This document shows, piece by piece, positions 1 through 6,270 of a stretch of DNA of 8,080 nucleotides. The notes under the pieces are model-generated. The model was not told where the DNA came from, searched no databases, and was given only the letters and a program-made list of their open reading frames with translations. Both the position numbers and the translations under genes were made by a program. Source of the DNA: Thermotogae bacterium (GTDB lineage: Bacteria > Thermotogota > Thermotogae > UBA12178); NCBI GenBank assembly GCA_003641795.1, contig QNAP01000074.1, forward strand, positions 1-8,080, given 5' to 3'. How positions within the stretch are numbered: position 1 is the stretch's first letter; the number at the start of each line of letters is the position of its first letter.

Positions 1-1
1 A

Positions 2-1306
2 CCTGATACCGCCAACGTTTACGAAGTACGGATGAAGCTCGCCGCTGGAGGTGTCTTAGGTACCAGCACGCGCGGGTTCGAAATCTTAGATCAGCAAAGC
101 TTTGGTGCAACAGCTTTCGACAAGCAGGTGAATTTCCAGCGAGCACTTCAAGGGGAGCTCGAAAGGAGTATTTCTACCATCGATGGTGTACGTTTTGCGA
201 GGGTTTTCCTCACTTTGCCTAAGTTCACTTATTACACCAGAGATAACACAAAGCCTTCGGCTTCGGTATTGGTTTATCTTGAGCCGGGCACGAAGCTGGA
301 TACGAGGCAGGTGAAAGGAATCATGGAGCTTGTGGCAGGTGCAGTCGAGGGATTGGATGTGAGCTCGGTAAAGGTGATCGATAACCACTCGAGGGTGCTG
401 AGTGACAGTGTGGTGCTCGACCTTCAGAGCATGGAAGCTACGAACAAATTCGAACTCAAGCGTCAGGTTCAGCAGTACTACACGAATCTCATCACCCAGA
501 AGTTGGAACAGATATTCGGCCCGGGTAATGTCGTTGTCATGTCGGAAATAGAGCTCGATTGGCAAAAGATCGAAAAGGAAAGCAAAAAGTACGAGCCGGT
601 ATCGAAAAACGAAGGGATAGTCATCAGCAAAGAAGAGGAAAAAGAAACGTCTCAAGGAGCTTTCCCTGGAGGAGAGATTGGAACCGCAGGAAATATCCCA
701 CCGACTACTTACCCTTCGGTTGAAGCTGGGAGCGAGAGTTTCCAACGTAGTAGGAGTGTGGTCAACTACAACGTTAACGAGATGTACGAAAGAATAGTCT
801 CGGACAGATATGGAGAAATCGCGTCAAAATCCTTTACCGTGGTGGTGGATGCCTCGGCCATAGAGTTCATGAGCACAGATTCGGCCTTAGAAGAAGAACT
901 CAAGAAGGCGATATCCCTTGCCACTAACTCTCCTTCCACCAGTATTGCTCTCGTTTTCATGCCCTTCAACAGGAGAGTGGCCGCAGAAATAGAAGCGGAA
1001 ATGAAGAAAGCACAGCAGGCTGAAGCCCACCGAAGATTGATCCTGGGTTATGCGCTTTTAGTGGTGGTGGTCGTACTGGCGATTTTCGTGATCGCCTACC
1101 AGATGAGACGCGCGCGTGCGAGAAAATTGGTGGAGGAGAGAAAACGTCAACTGGAAAGGGAACTACGTGAAAGGTTCGAAGAAGAGGTGAGAGAAATAGC
1201 TCCAGAAGAGGAGGAATTCGCCCAGTTTGTCAAGGAACTCAAGGACCTATCCGACAGGGACCCAGAATCGGTGGCGGACATTATCCGTATGTGGTTGTCT
1301 GAGTGA
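2..1306 (+). CDS. fliF: Flagellar MS-ring protein FliF (5'-truncated by window edge)
   Basis: FliF forms the MS ring in the inner membrane, the base on which rod, switch complex and export gate are built. The frame is open from base 2, so the true start lies outside the window; 434 residues are visible, and roughly 100 N-terminal residues (first membrane helix and RBM1) are missing judging from usual FliF length (about 530). The visible part begins in the YscJ/FliF domain (a GFEILDQQSFG stretch, then NFQRALQGELERSI), passes through a 'LVAGAVEGLDVSSVKVID' stretch typical of the ring-building motif, a low-complexity Glu/Lys then Gly/Pro-rich collar insertion near residues 195-245, and a second membrane helix at about residues 346-366 (LVVVVVLAIFVIAY). 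The charged cytoplasmic tail ends in LSDRDPESVADIIRMWLSE, the conserved FliG-binding segment. The fliG start follows within 12 bases. Assignment is firm; only the N-terminus is unseen. Confidence 0.97.
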   Translation, partial: PDTANVYEVRMKLAAGGVLGTSTRGFEILDQQSFGATAFDKQVNFQRALQGELERSISTIDGVRFARVFLTLPKFTYYTRDNTKPSASVLVYLEPGTKLDTRQVKGIMELVAGAVEGLDVSSVKVIDNHSRVLSDSVVLDLQSMEATNKFELKRQVQQYYTNLITQKLEQIFGPGNVVVMSEIELDWQKIEKESKKYEPVSKNEGIVISKEEEKETSQGAFPGGEIGTAGNIPPTTYPSVEAGSESFQRSRSVVNYNVNEMYERIVSDRYGEIASKSFTVVVDASAIEFMSTDSALEEELKKAISLATNSPSTSIALVFMPFNRRVAAEIEAEMKKAQQAEAHRRLILGYALLVVVVVLAIFVIAYQMRRARARKLVEERKRQLERELRERFEEEVREIAPEEEEFAQFVKELKDLSDRDPESVADIIRMWLSE

Positions 1307-1311
1307 GGAGG
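1306..1311 (+). promoter_or_regulatory. Shine-Dalgarno site that decides the fliG start
   Basis: AGGAGG begins at the last base of the fliF stop codon and lies 6 bases before a GTG at 1318. An earlier in-frame GTG at 1303, overlapping the fliF stop as GTGA, has no purine-rich site upstream. The ribosome that finishes fliF would end on top of this site, consistent with coupled translation. Confidence 0.75.
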
Positions 1312-1317
1312 GATCAA

Positions 1318-2310
1318 GTGGCAGGTTTGAGAAAAGCGGCGATTTTGCTTGTTTTGATGGGCCCAGATAATGCGGCAAAAGTTTTGAGGCAACTCGATGA
1401 GAGCCAGATAGAGCAGCTCACTCTTGAGATAGCGAACTTGGGTGAAGTCAAAGAAGAGGAAAAACGACAGATCGCCCAAGAGTTCCAGGAGTTGGCAAAA
1501 GCGCGCTCATTTCTTCTTGCTGGGGGTGTGGATTACGCAAAGCAGCTCTTGGAGAAAGCACTTGGACCCGAAAAAGCTATGGAGATTATAGACAAGATGG
1601 TCTCCAATCTGCAGGTGAAGCCTTTTGAGTTTCTGCGACGAGTGGACCCAGTGCAGCTCGTCAACTTCCTCCAAAACGAGCATCCACAGACCATTGCTCT
1701 CGTGCTTTCCTACATGCCACCCCAACAAGCGGCCATAGTGCTCTCCGCGTTGCCTGAGGAGCTCAGACCAGACGTGGTCAGACGCATAGCCATGCTTGAC
1801 AGAGCGATGCCGGACACCGTCAAGGAAGTAGAGCGGTTGATGGAAGAAAAATTGTCTGCCTTCACCGCTCAAAGCTTCGCCCAGGTTGGTGGCATTGAAA
1901 CAGCCGTTGAAATGATAAATTCCCTCGACCGCAGTACGGAACGTACCTTGATGGAAGCGTTATCGGAAACCGACCCCGAGTTGGCGGAAGAGATCAGAAA
2001 GAAGATGTTCGTCTTCGAGGACATCGTGAAACTCGACGACAGAAGTGTACAGGTCGTTCTTCAACAAGTGGACAAGCGTGATCTGGCACTGGCTTTGAAA
2101 GCTGCCAACGACGAGGTGAAGGAAAAGATCTTCAACAACATGTCGAAGCGTGCCCGTTCACTCTTGGAAGAAGAAATCCAGTTCATGGGTCCTGTAAGGC
2201 TCAAAGATGTGGAGGAAGCACAACAGAGGATCATAAATGTCATCAGGCGGCTCGAAGAAGCAGGAGAGATCGTCATCGCCAGAGGTGGCGGTGAGGAGCT
2301 GATAGTGTGA
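1318..2310 (+). CDS. fliG: Flagellar motor switch protein FliG
   Basis: FliG is the rotor switch protein: its N-terminal domain binds the FliF tail, the middle domain binds FliM, and the C-terminal domain interacts with the stator to make torque. With the GTG at 1318 the protein has 330 residues, close to the usual 330-335. An N-terminal helical domain starts at MAGLRKAAILLVLMG. The middle domain carries the hallmark EHPQT at about 121-125. The MFVF hinge is at about 230-233, followed by the C-terminal torque helix with DDRS, DKRDLALALK and the conserved SKRA and MGPVRLKDVEEAQQ stretches. Resemblance to T. maritima FliG, from memory, is high along the whole length. The alternative GTG at 1303 would add five residues (MRRDQ) but lacks a ribosome site. 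The 3' end overlaps the fliH start as GTGA. Confidence 0.97.
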   Translation: MAGLRKAAILLVLMGPDNAAKVLRQLDESQIEQLTLEIANLGEVKEEEKRQIAQEFQELAKARSFLLAGGVDYAKQLLEKALGPEKAMEIIDKMVSNLQVKPFEFLRRVDPVQLVNFLQNEHPQTIALVLSYMPPQQAAIVLSALPEELRPDVVRRIAMLDRAMPDTVKEVERLMEEKLSAFTAQSFAQVGGIETAVEMINSLDRSTERTLMEALSETDPELAEEIRKKMFVFEDIVKLDDRSVQVVLQQVDKRDLALALKAANDEVKEKIFNNMSKRARSLLEEEIQFMGPVRLKDVEEAQQRIINVIRRLEEAGEIVIARGGGEELIV

Positions 2311-3041
2311 ACCTTATAAAAAGGCATCTGGTTCTGATAGATCTGCCAGTGGATGAAGAGGATCCTCAAAACACTTTAAAAAGCCAAATCTCACAGTTGT
2401 TAGAAGAAGCCGAAGCGGAAGCCAAGAGCATCGTTGAAAAAGCCCAGCAAGAGGCGTCAGAGATCCTCCAGCAAGCCGCGAAAGAAGCCGAAAGGCTCCG
2501 CCAAGAGGCTGAAGATGAGGCGGAAAGGCTGAGAAGAGAAGCTGGAGATAGAGGATATCGTGAGGGAGTGAGCAAGGCAAAAGAACTGAAAACACTCTTA
2601 CACCGGATCGTCCAGCATTATCATGAACACCTTCAAGAACTCGAAAAAAACGCTTTGCCAATCCTTTTAGAGGTCTTTGAGTTAGTCTCTTTGAAACTCT
2701 TCGGCCGGGAGTTCGACGAACATGAGAAGATGTTGAAAATCAGTCTCGAGAGAGCTCTCGAAAAGCTCAGGACAACCGCAGATGTGATCGTACGCGTGAA
2801 CAAACAAGACTACGAAGAATTCGGCGAAGAGATTGAAAAAATCCTTTCCTTTGGAAAAATGATCCATCTCAAGCCGGATGCGGGGATCAAACGCTCGGAA
2901 GTGTTAGTGGAAACAGATTACGGTGTCATCGAATCCTCGCCCCGCAGGATTCTCGAAGAGTTCACAAATCATCTCCGGGAGCTGAAAGATGCGGTATCTT
3001 CAGAAGCTGAAGCAATTCAAGGAGAGAGTGGAGCAGATTGA
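2307..3041 (+). CDS. fliH: Flagellar export ATPase regulator/stator FliH
   Basis: FliH dimers bind FliI, restrain its ATPase and anchor it at the export gate; the family is related to peripheral-stalk subunits of rotary ATPases. The 244-residue protein starts at a GTG that overlaps the fliG stop (GTGA), with GAGGAG at 2293-2298 eight bases upstream. Residues about 28-82 form a long, highly charged helix with an 11-residue period and regular Ala-x3-Ala pairs (see findings). GYREGVSKAK at about 83-92 matches the family's Gly-Tyr hinge. The C-terminal domain has LKPDAGIKRSEVLVETDYGVIESS at about 188-211, the usual FliH segment just before the last helix. The final 17 residues are acidic and are encoded in the stretch that overlaps fliI. 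Position between fliG and fliI supports the call independently of the low-complexity sequence. Confidence 0.93.
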   Translation: MNLIKRHLVLIDLPVDEEDPQNTLKSQISQLLEEAEAEAKSIVEKAQQEASEILQQAAKEAERLRQEAEDEAERLRREAGDRGYREGVSKAKELKTLLHRIVQHYHEHLQELEKNALPILLEVFELVSLKLFGREFDEHEKMLKISLERALEKLRTTADVIVRVNKQDYEEFGEEIEKILSFGKMIHLKPDAGIKRSEVLVETDYGVIESSPRRILEEFTNHLRELKDAVSSEAEAIQGESGAD

Positions 3042-4353
3042 ACCGACGCGAATAAACGGACGGGTCATAAGAATTGTTGGGCTGACCGTGGAATCACGCG
3101 GCCCTGACGCGTTTCTCGGTGAGCTATGCCATGTGGTATTACCATCGGGTCAAGAGATACCCGCAGAGGTTACGGGATTTCGCGAGAACAATGTCATCTT
3201 GATGCCTCTCCAAGAAACCACCGGTCTTTCCCAAGGGTGTGAAGTCATCAGAACTTTCAAAACCTTCGCAGCGAGGGTACCAAAAGATGTTCATAGCCTG
3301 CTTGGTAGGGTGGTGGATGGCTTAGGAAATCCCATAGATGGTGGCAAATGGTACGACTTTACGGAAGTACCGGTTTGGTCTGATCCTCCAAATCCACTAA
3401 AGCGTAGAAGGATAAAGGAACCGTTGGAAGTAGGGGTTAGATCCGTAGATGCGTTTCTTACCTTGGGAAAGGGGCAACGCATTGGCATCTTCTCTGGAAG
3501 TGGCGTGGGCAAGAGCACACTCTTGGGAATGATTGCCCGTAACACCAGAGCCGATGTGAACGTCATAGCGTTAGTTGGAGAACGAGGTAGAGAAGTAAGG
3601 GAGTTCTTAGAAAGGGATCTTGGAGAGGAAGGATTGAAGCGATCCATTGTAGTTGTGGCCACCAGCGATCGACCGGCATTGGTGAGAGTGAAGGCTTTGC
3701 ATGTGGCCACAGCTATCGCCGAAACCTTCCGTGATGATGGTCTCAATGTGATGTTGATGGTAGACTCTCTCACTCGATGGGCCATGGCTCAACGCGAGGT
3801 GGGACTCTCCATGGGGGAGCCTCCCGCTGCTAGAGGCTACACTCCCAGCGTTTTTGCAGCTATTCCCAAGATTCTTGAGCGGGCTGGTACATCTGAGAAA
3901 GGCAGTATAACTGGCATCTACACGGTGTTGGTGGAGGCCGACGATTTCAACGAACCCATAAGCGATACCGCCAGAGGTGTTCTGGATGGTCATATCATCC
4001 TATCCAGAAGTCTTGCGGAGGCTAACCACTATCCGGCAGTGGATGTGCTGATGAGTGTGAGTAGGCTGATGCCTGAAGTGGTTAGCGAGGAACACTTTCA
4101 GGCAGCGAGTCTGGTGCGGAGTGTTCTCGCGGCTTATAACGAAGCTCGTGATTTGATAGAAGTGGGTGCCTACAAAGAGGGAACTAACAAACGTGTGGAT
4201 GTCGCCATACATCGAAGGGATGAGATTATGTCGTTCCTGCGTCAGGGGATATACGAAAAGAGCAGCTTTGAAGAAACTGTGGAACGACTGAGAGAGCTCT
4301 CTCAAAAGATCCAACGGGATTTGGGAGAGTTTAGTGAAGGTGAGACAGCATGA
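2989..4353 (+). CDS. fliI: Flagellar type III export ATPase FliI
   Basis: FliI is the hexameric ATPase of the flagellar type III export apparatus, related to the F1 beta subunit. The 454-residue protein has an N-terminal beta-barrel domain with an amphipathic first helix (MRYLQKLKQFKERVEQIE). The Walker A loop SGSGVGKS lies at 169-176 with Lys175. GERGREV begins at 197, with Glu198 matching the catalytic Glu of Salmonella FliI (Glu211, same offset of 13 as Lys188). A Walker B stretch VMLMVDSLTR ends in Asp259/Ser260. The family signature GEPPAARGYTPSVFA is at 276-290, and the C-terminal helical domain is complete. The ATG at 2989 has GGGAG at 2977-2981, seven bases upstream, and gives a 53-base overlap with fliH. 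A GTG at 3028 would shorten the overlap but would remove the FliH-binding helix, so ATG is preferred. Confidence 0.97.
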   Translation: MRYLQKLKQFKERVEQIEPTRINGRVIRIVGLTVESRGPDAFLGELCHVVLPSGQEIPAEVTGFRENNVILMPLQETTGLSQGCEVIRTFKTFAARVPKDVHSLLGRVVDGLGNPIDGGKWYDFTEVPVWSDPPNPLKRRRIKEPLEVGVRSVDAFLTLGKGQRIGIFSGSGVGKSTLLGMIARNTRADVNVIALVGERGREVREFLERDLGEEGLKRSIVVVATSDRPALVRVKALHVATAIAETFRDDGLNVMLMVDSLTRWAMAQREVGLSMGEPPAARGYTPSVFAAIPKILERAGTSEKGSITGIYTVLVEADDFNEPISDTARGVLDGHIILSRSLAEANHYPAVDVLMSVSRLMPEVVSEEHFQAASLVRSVLAAYNEARDLIEVGAYKEGTNKRVDVAIHRRDEIMSFLRQGIYEKSSFEETVERLRELSQKIQRDLGEFSEGETA

Positions 4354-5369
4354 GACCAAGGCTACGTGATCTCGGATTCTCCATAGGTGAATTCCCTGTA
4401 GGGCCTCTCAACAGGATTACAGATGTTGATGGCCTGTTGGTAGGCCATCTCTCGTTGATTTCGGACGTTCCTTCCACGATCCGTACGGGAGTAACCGTGG
4501 TCAACCTTCTGGAGGATCCCTACGAGAAACCCATCAGTGCTGGGGTCTTCGTTTTAAACGGATATGGGAAGTCTGCAGGACTTATCCAAGTGGAGGAACT
4601 TGGACAATTGGAAACACCTGTGGTTTTGACGAACACTTTGGCTGTGGGCTTCGCATTCGAAGGTGTTGTGAAGAATGTTCTGGAAGGACATCCTGAAGCT
4701 CGAAGTGTGAATCCACTGGTTTTGGAGTGCAATGACGGATTTCTGAATGACATAACGACGGTAACGATAAGACCCGAACACGTTATTCAGGCTATGAACG
4801 ACTCGTGCCGAAGTTTCATGCTGGGTTCGGTGGGTGCTGGCACGGGTATGGTATCTTTTGGCTACAAGGGGGGTATTGGCAGCTCCTCACGCATCGTTAC
4901 ACTTGCAGGAAGAACGGGAATCATAGGAGCGCTGGTATTGAACAACTATGGTCGGCCTGGCGACCTCAGGTTTCTCGGGAAGAGAGTTATCGCACCTTCG
5001 CAGATAGAAAGATTTCCGGGTTCCATCATAGTTCTTCTGGCCACGGATCTACCCTTGACATCGAGACAGTTGAAGAGACTTTGCCGGCACGCTATGCTCG
5101 CTCTGGGAAGAGTAGGAACACCGGGTTATACCTCCAGCGGAGACATTTGTGTAGCTCTCAGCACTGGGTTGAGATGGAAGAAAGAGGGGGTATTCGAAGT
5201 TGAATTGATCTCGGATTCTTCTAAAGAGTTCGATGCCCTTTTTGCTGCGGCCGTTGATGCCGTTGAAGAATCGATTTACGATTCTCTGCTCTGCTCTGAA
5301 ACCATGGATGGTTACAAAGGAAGGATTGAAGCCATAGATCCAAGCTTTTTCACGAAAGGCAGGTACTGA
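4350..5369 (+). CDS. S58 (DmpA/BapA-type) self-processing aminopeptidase
   Basis: This is an N-terminal-nucleophile hydrolase of MEROPS family S58, which is made as one chain, cuts itself before a Ser, and then removes N-terminal residues. DmpA acts on L-amino acid amides and D-Ala amides or esters; BapA acts on beta-peptides. The 339 residues, close to the family's usual 340-375, show ITDVDGLLVGH at 23-33, LTNTLAVG at 93-100, ECNDGFLND at 126-134, and the glycine-rich VGAGTGMVSFGYKGGIGSSS at 161-180. The expected cleavage site FPG/SIIVLLATD has Ser225 as the likely nucleophile. SSGD at 262-265 matches the region holding the other catalytic Ser and acid. No signal peptide is seen, so it is probably cytoplasmic. 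The ATG overlaps the fliI stop (ATGA), with AAGGTGA at 4337-4343 as ribosome site. Substrate cannot be predicted from sequence. Confidence 0.92.
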   Translation: MRPRLRDLGFSIGEFPVGPLNRITDVDGLLVGHLSLISDVPSTIRTGVTVVNLLEDPYEKPISAGVFVLNGYGKSAGLIQVEELGQLETPVVLTNTLAVGFAFEGVVKNVLEGHPEARSVNPLVLECNDGFLNDITTVTIRPEHVIQAMNDSCRSFMLGSVGAGTGMVSFGYKGGIGSSSRIVTLAGRTGIIGALVLNNYGRPGDLRFLGKRVIAPSQIERFPGSIIVLLATDLPLTSRQLKRLCRHAMLALGRVGTPGYTSSGDICVALSTGLRWKKEGVFEVELISDSSKEFDALFAAAVDAVEESIYDSLLCSETMDGYKGRIEAIDPSFFTKGRY

Positions 5370-6009
5370 TCACGTGCTCGACGAGAATATCCATAGCGTC
5401 GACAATACCTTTCATTCCTTGTGTGACGATGGAAATCTCGGTGCATGCAGCTATGAGTGTCTCGTCTTTGTGAAGTTCGATAATGTTTCTGATTTCGTCT
5501 TTGCCTCTTGTTAGCTCCCCTGATTTTATAGTGTAAATGACTTCCATGAGTTTTTTCTGCAGTTTGGGATGAAGTTCATGGAGGAGGAGCCCCTGCTTTT
5601 TAGCCGCCTTTTGGTAAACACCGCTGGCGATCGTTCCATCGGTCGCTAAAATGACAGCGCTCCGAGAAAATTGGGCCACATGCTCCATGGTCAACTCGAT
5701 CATGTTCAATATGGGAATATCCACCGAAGGCGCAAGATCTTCAAAGAATGCGTGAGCGGTGTTACAAGGCATACAGAGGACTTCCGCACCCGCATCGCGA
5801 AGTCTCCGAGCGGATTCGATCAAATATGGAAGAGGATCCTCACCCTTGCCAAGCAGGTGTGCCGTTCTATCTGGAATCTGTGGGTAGGAATCTATAATCA
5901 CGTGGATGTGATCTTGATCCCTTTGAGCTGGAGTTTTTTCTATAAGTCGCCTGTAGAATTCGCAGGTTGCCAGAGGGCCCATTCCGCCGATCACGCCCAG
6001 TATCTTCAT
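5350..6009 (-). CDS. Aspartate/glutamate racemase family protein, probably aspartate racemase
   Basis: Cofactor-independent racemases of this family interconvert L- and D-amino acids by a two-base mechanism using paired cysteines. The 219-residue protein starts MKILGVIGGMGP, the usual N-terminal loop. It carries both catalytic cysteines in their signatures: Cys82 in MPCNTAH and Cys189 in ACTEIS. Arg48 in IPDRTA is at the position of the substrate carboxylate-binding Arg of Pyrococcus aspartate racemase (a 228-residue protein with Cys82 and Cys194). This favours aspartate over glutamate, but related broad-specificity racemases cannot be excluded. The ATG at 6009 lies three bases after the stop of the TM1266-like gene, with a GGTG-type ribosome site just inside that gene, so it is the last gene of the minus-strand operon. 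Its final six codons and stop overlap the 3' end of the S58 peptidase gene on the other strand. Confidence 0.9.
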   Translation of the reverse strand: MKILGVIGGMGPLATCEFYRRLIEKTPAQRDQDHIHVIIDSYPQIPDRTAHLLGKGEDPLPYLIESARRLRDAGAEVLCMPCNTAHAFFEDLAPSVDIPILNMIELTMEHVAQFSRSAVILATDGTIASGVYQKAAKKQGLLLHELHPKLQKKLMEVIYTIKSGELTRGKDEIRNIIELHKDETLIAACTEISIVTQGMKGIVDAMDILVEHVISTCLS

Positions 6010-6012
6010 CTT

Positions 6013-6258
6013 TCACACCTTCACCAATAAAGACTTGACTTTTACTCCTTCTATCTGTCCCAACCGACCCGTCAGAGCACCTATCTCGTCTGTGGTACCA
6101 TCTACCAGAATGGATATCACAGCAAGGTTCTTCTCCTTCAGTGGAATACCCATCCGCCCACGTATGATCTCGGCAAATTCGTGAAGAACGCTATTCACCG
6201 CCATGGCGCTTTCCTTGTGCAATACACTGATAGCTACTACACCTATCCTTCTCTCCAA
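6013..6258 (-). CDS. TM1266-like ACT-fold protein (putative [FeFe]-hydrogenase system regulator family)
   Basis: Small proteins of this family (TIGR03959, named from T. maritima TM1266) have an ACT/NikR-C-like ferredoxin fold and are often encoded beside the [FeFe]-hydrogenase maturation genes. A regulatory role is presumed, not proven. With the TTG start at 6258 the protein has 81 residues, the usual length: MERRIGVVAISVLHKE (first strand), a helix with VNSVLHEFAEIIRGRMGIP, the strand KNLAVISILVDG, and the closing signature IGALTGRLGQIEGVKVKSLLVKV. The TTG is preferred because GAGGTGATC at 6262-6270 sits at correct spacing. An upstream in-frame ATG (6327) would add 23 residues unlike the family, encoded inside the DUF362 gene. 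No DNA-binding domain is present, so it may act as a ligand-binding oligomer. Confidence 0.85.
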   Translation of the reverse strand: MERRIGVVAISVLHKESAMAVNSVLHEFAEIIRGRMGIPLKEKNLAVISILVDGTTDEIGALTGRLGQIEGVKVKSLLVKV

Positions 6259-6261
6259 ATT

Positions 6262-6270
6262 GATCACCTC
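6262..6270 (-). promoter_or_regulatory. Shine-Dalgarno site of the TM1266-like gene, overlapping the DUF362 stop
   Basis: On the minus strand GAGGTGATC matches the anti-Shine-Dalgarno end of 16S rRNA over nine bases. Counted from GAGG it is 8 bases before the TTG at 6258. The last two bases of the upstream TGA stop (6271-6269) are the first two bases of this site, so termination and re-initiation happen at the same place. Confidence 0.75.

Noticed and set aside
86..745. Open frame of 219 codons on the minus strand
   Set aside because: It is antisense to fliF, which has clear family sequence throughout; the minus-strand product shows no recognisable domain and is Arg/Leu/Ser-rich as expected for a shadow frame.
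1303..1317. Upstream GTG start for fliG (adds MRRDQ)
   Set aside because: It overlaps the fliF stop but has no ribosome site upstream; AGGAGG at 1306-1311 lies inside the added stretch and points to the GTG at 1318.
3028..3030. GTG at 3028 as the start of fliI
   Set aside because: It would remove the conserved N-terminal amphipathic helix, and its purine-rich site is only about 3 bases away, too close for normal initiation.
5671..6030. Plus-strand open frame of 119 codons
   Set aside because: It lies opposite the racemase gene, whose two catalytic cysteine motifs are intact; no ribosome site or family sequence.
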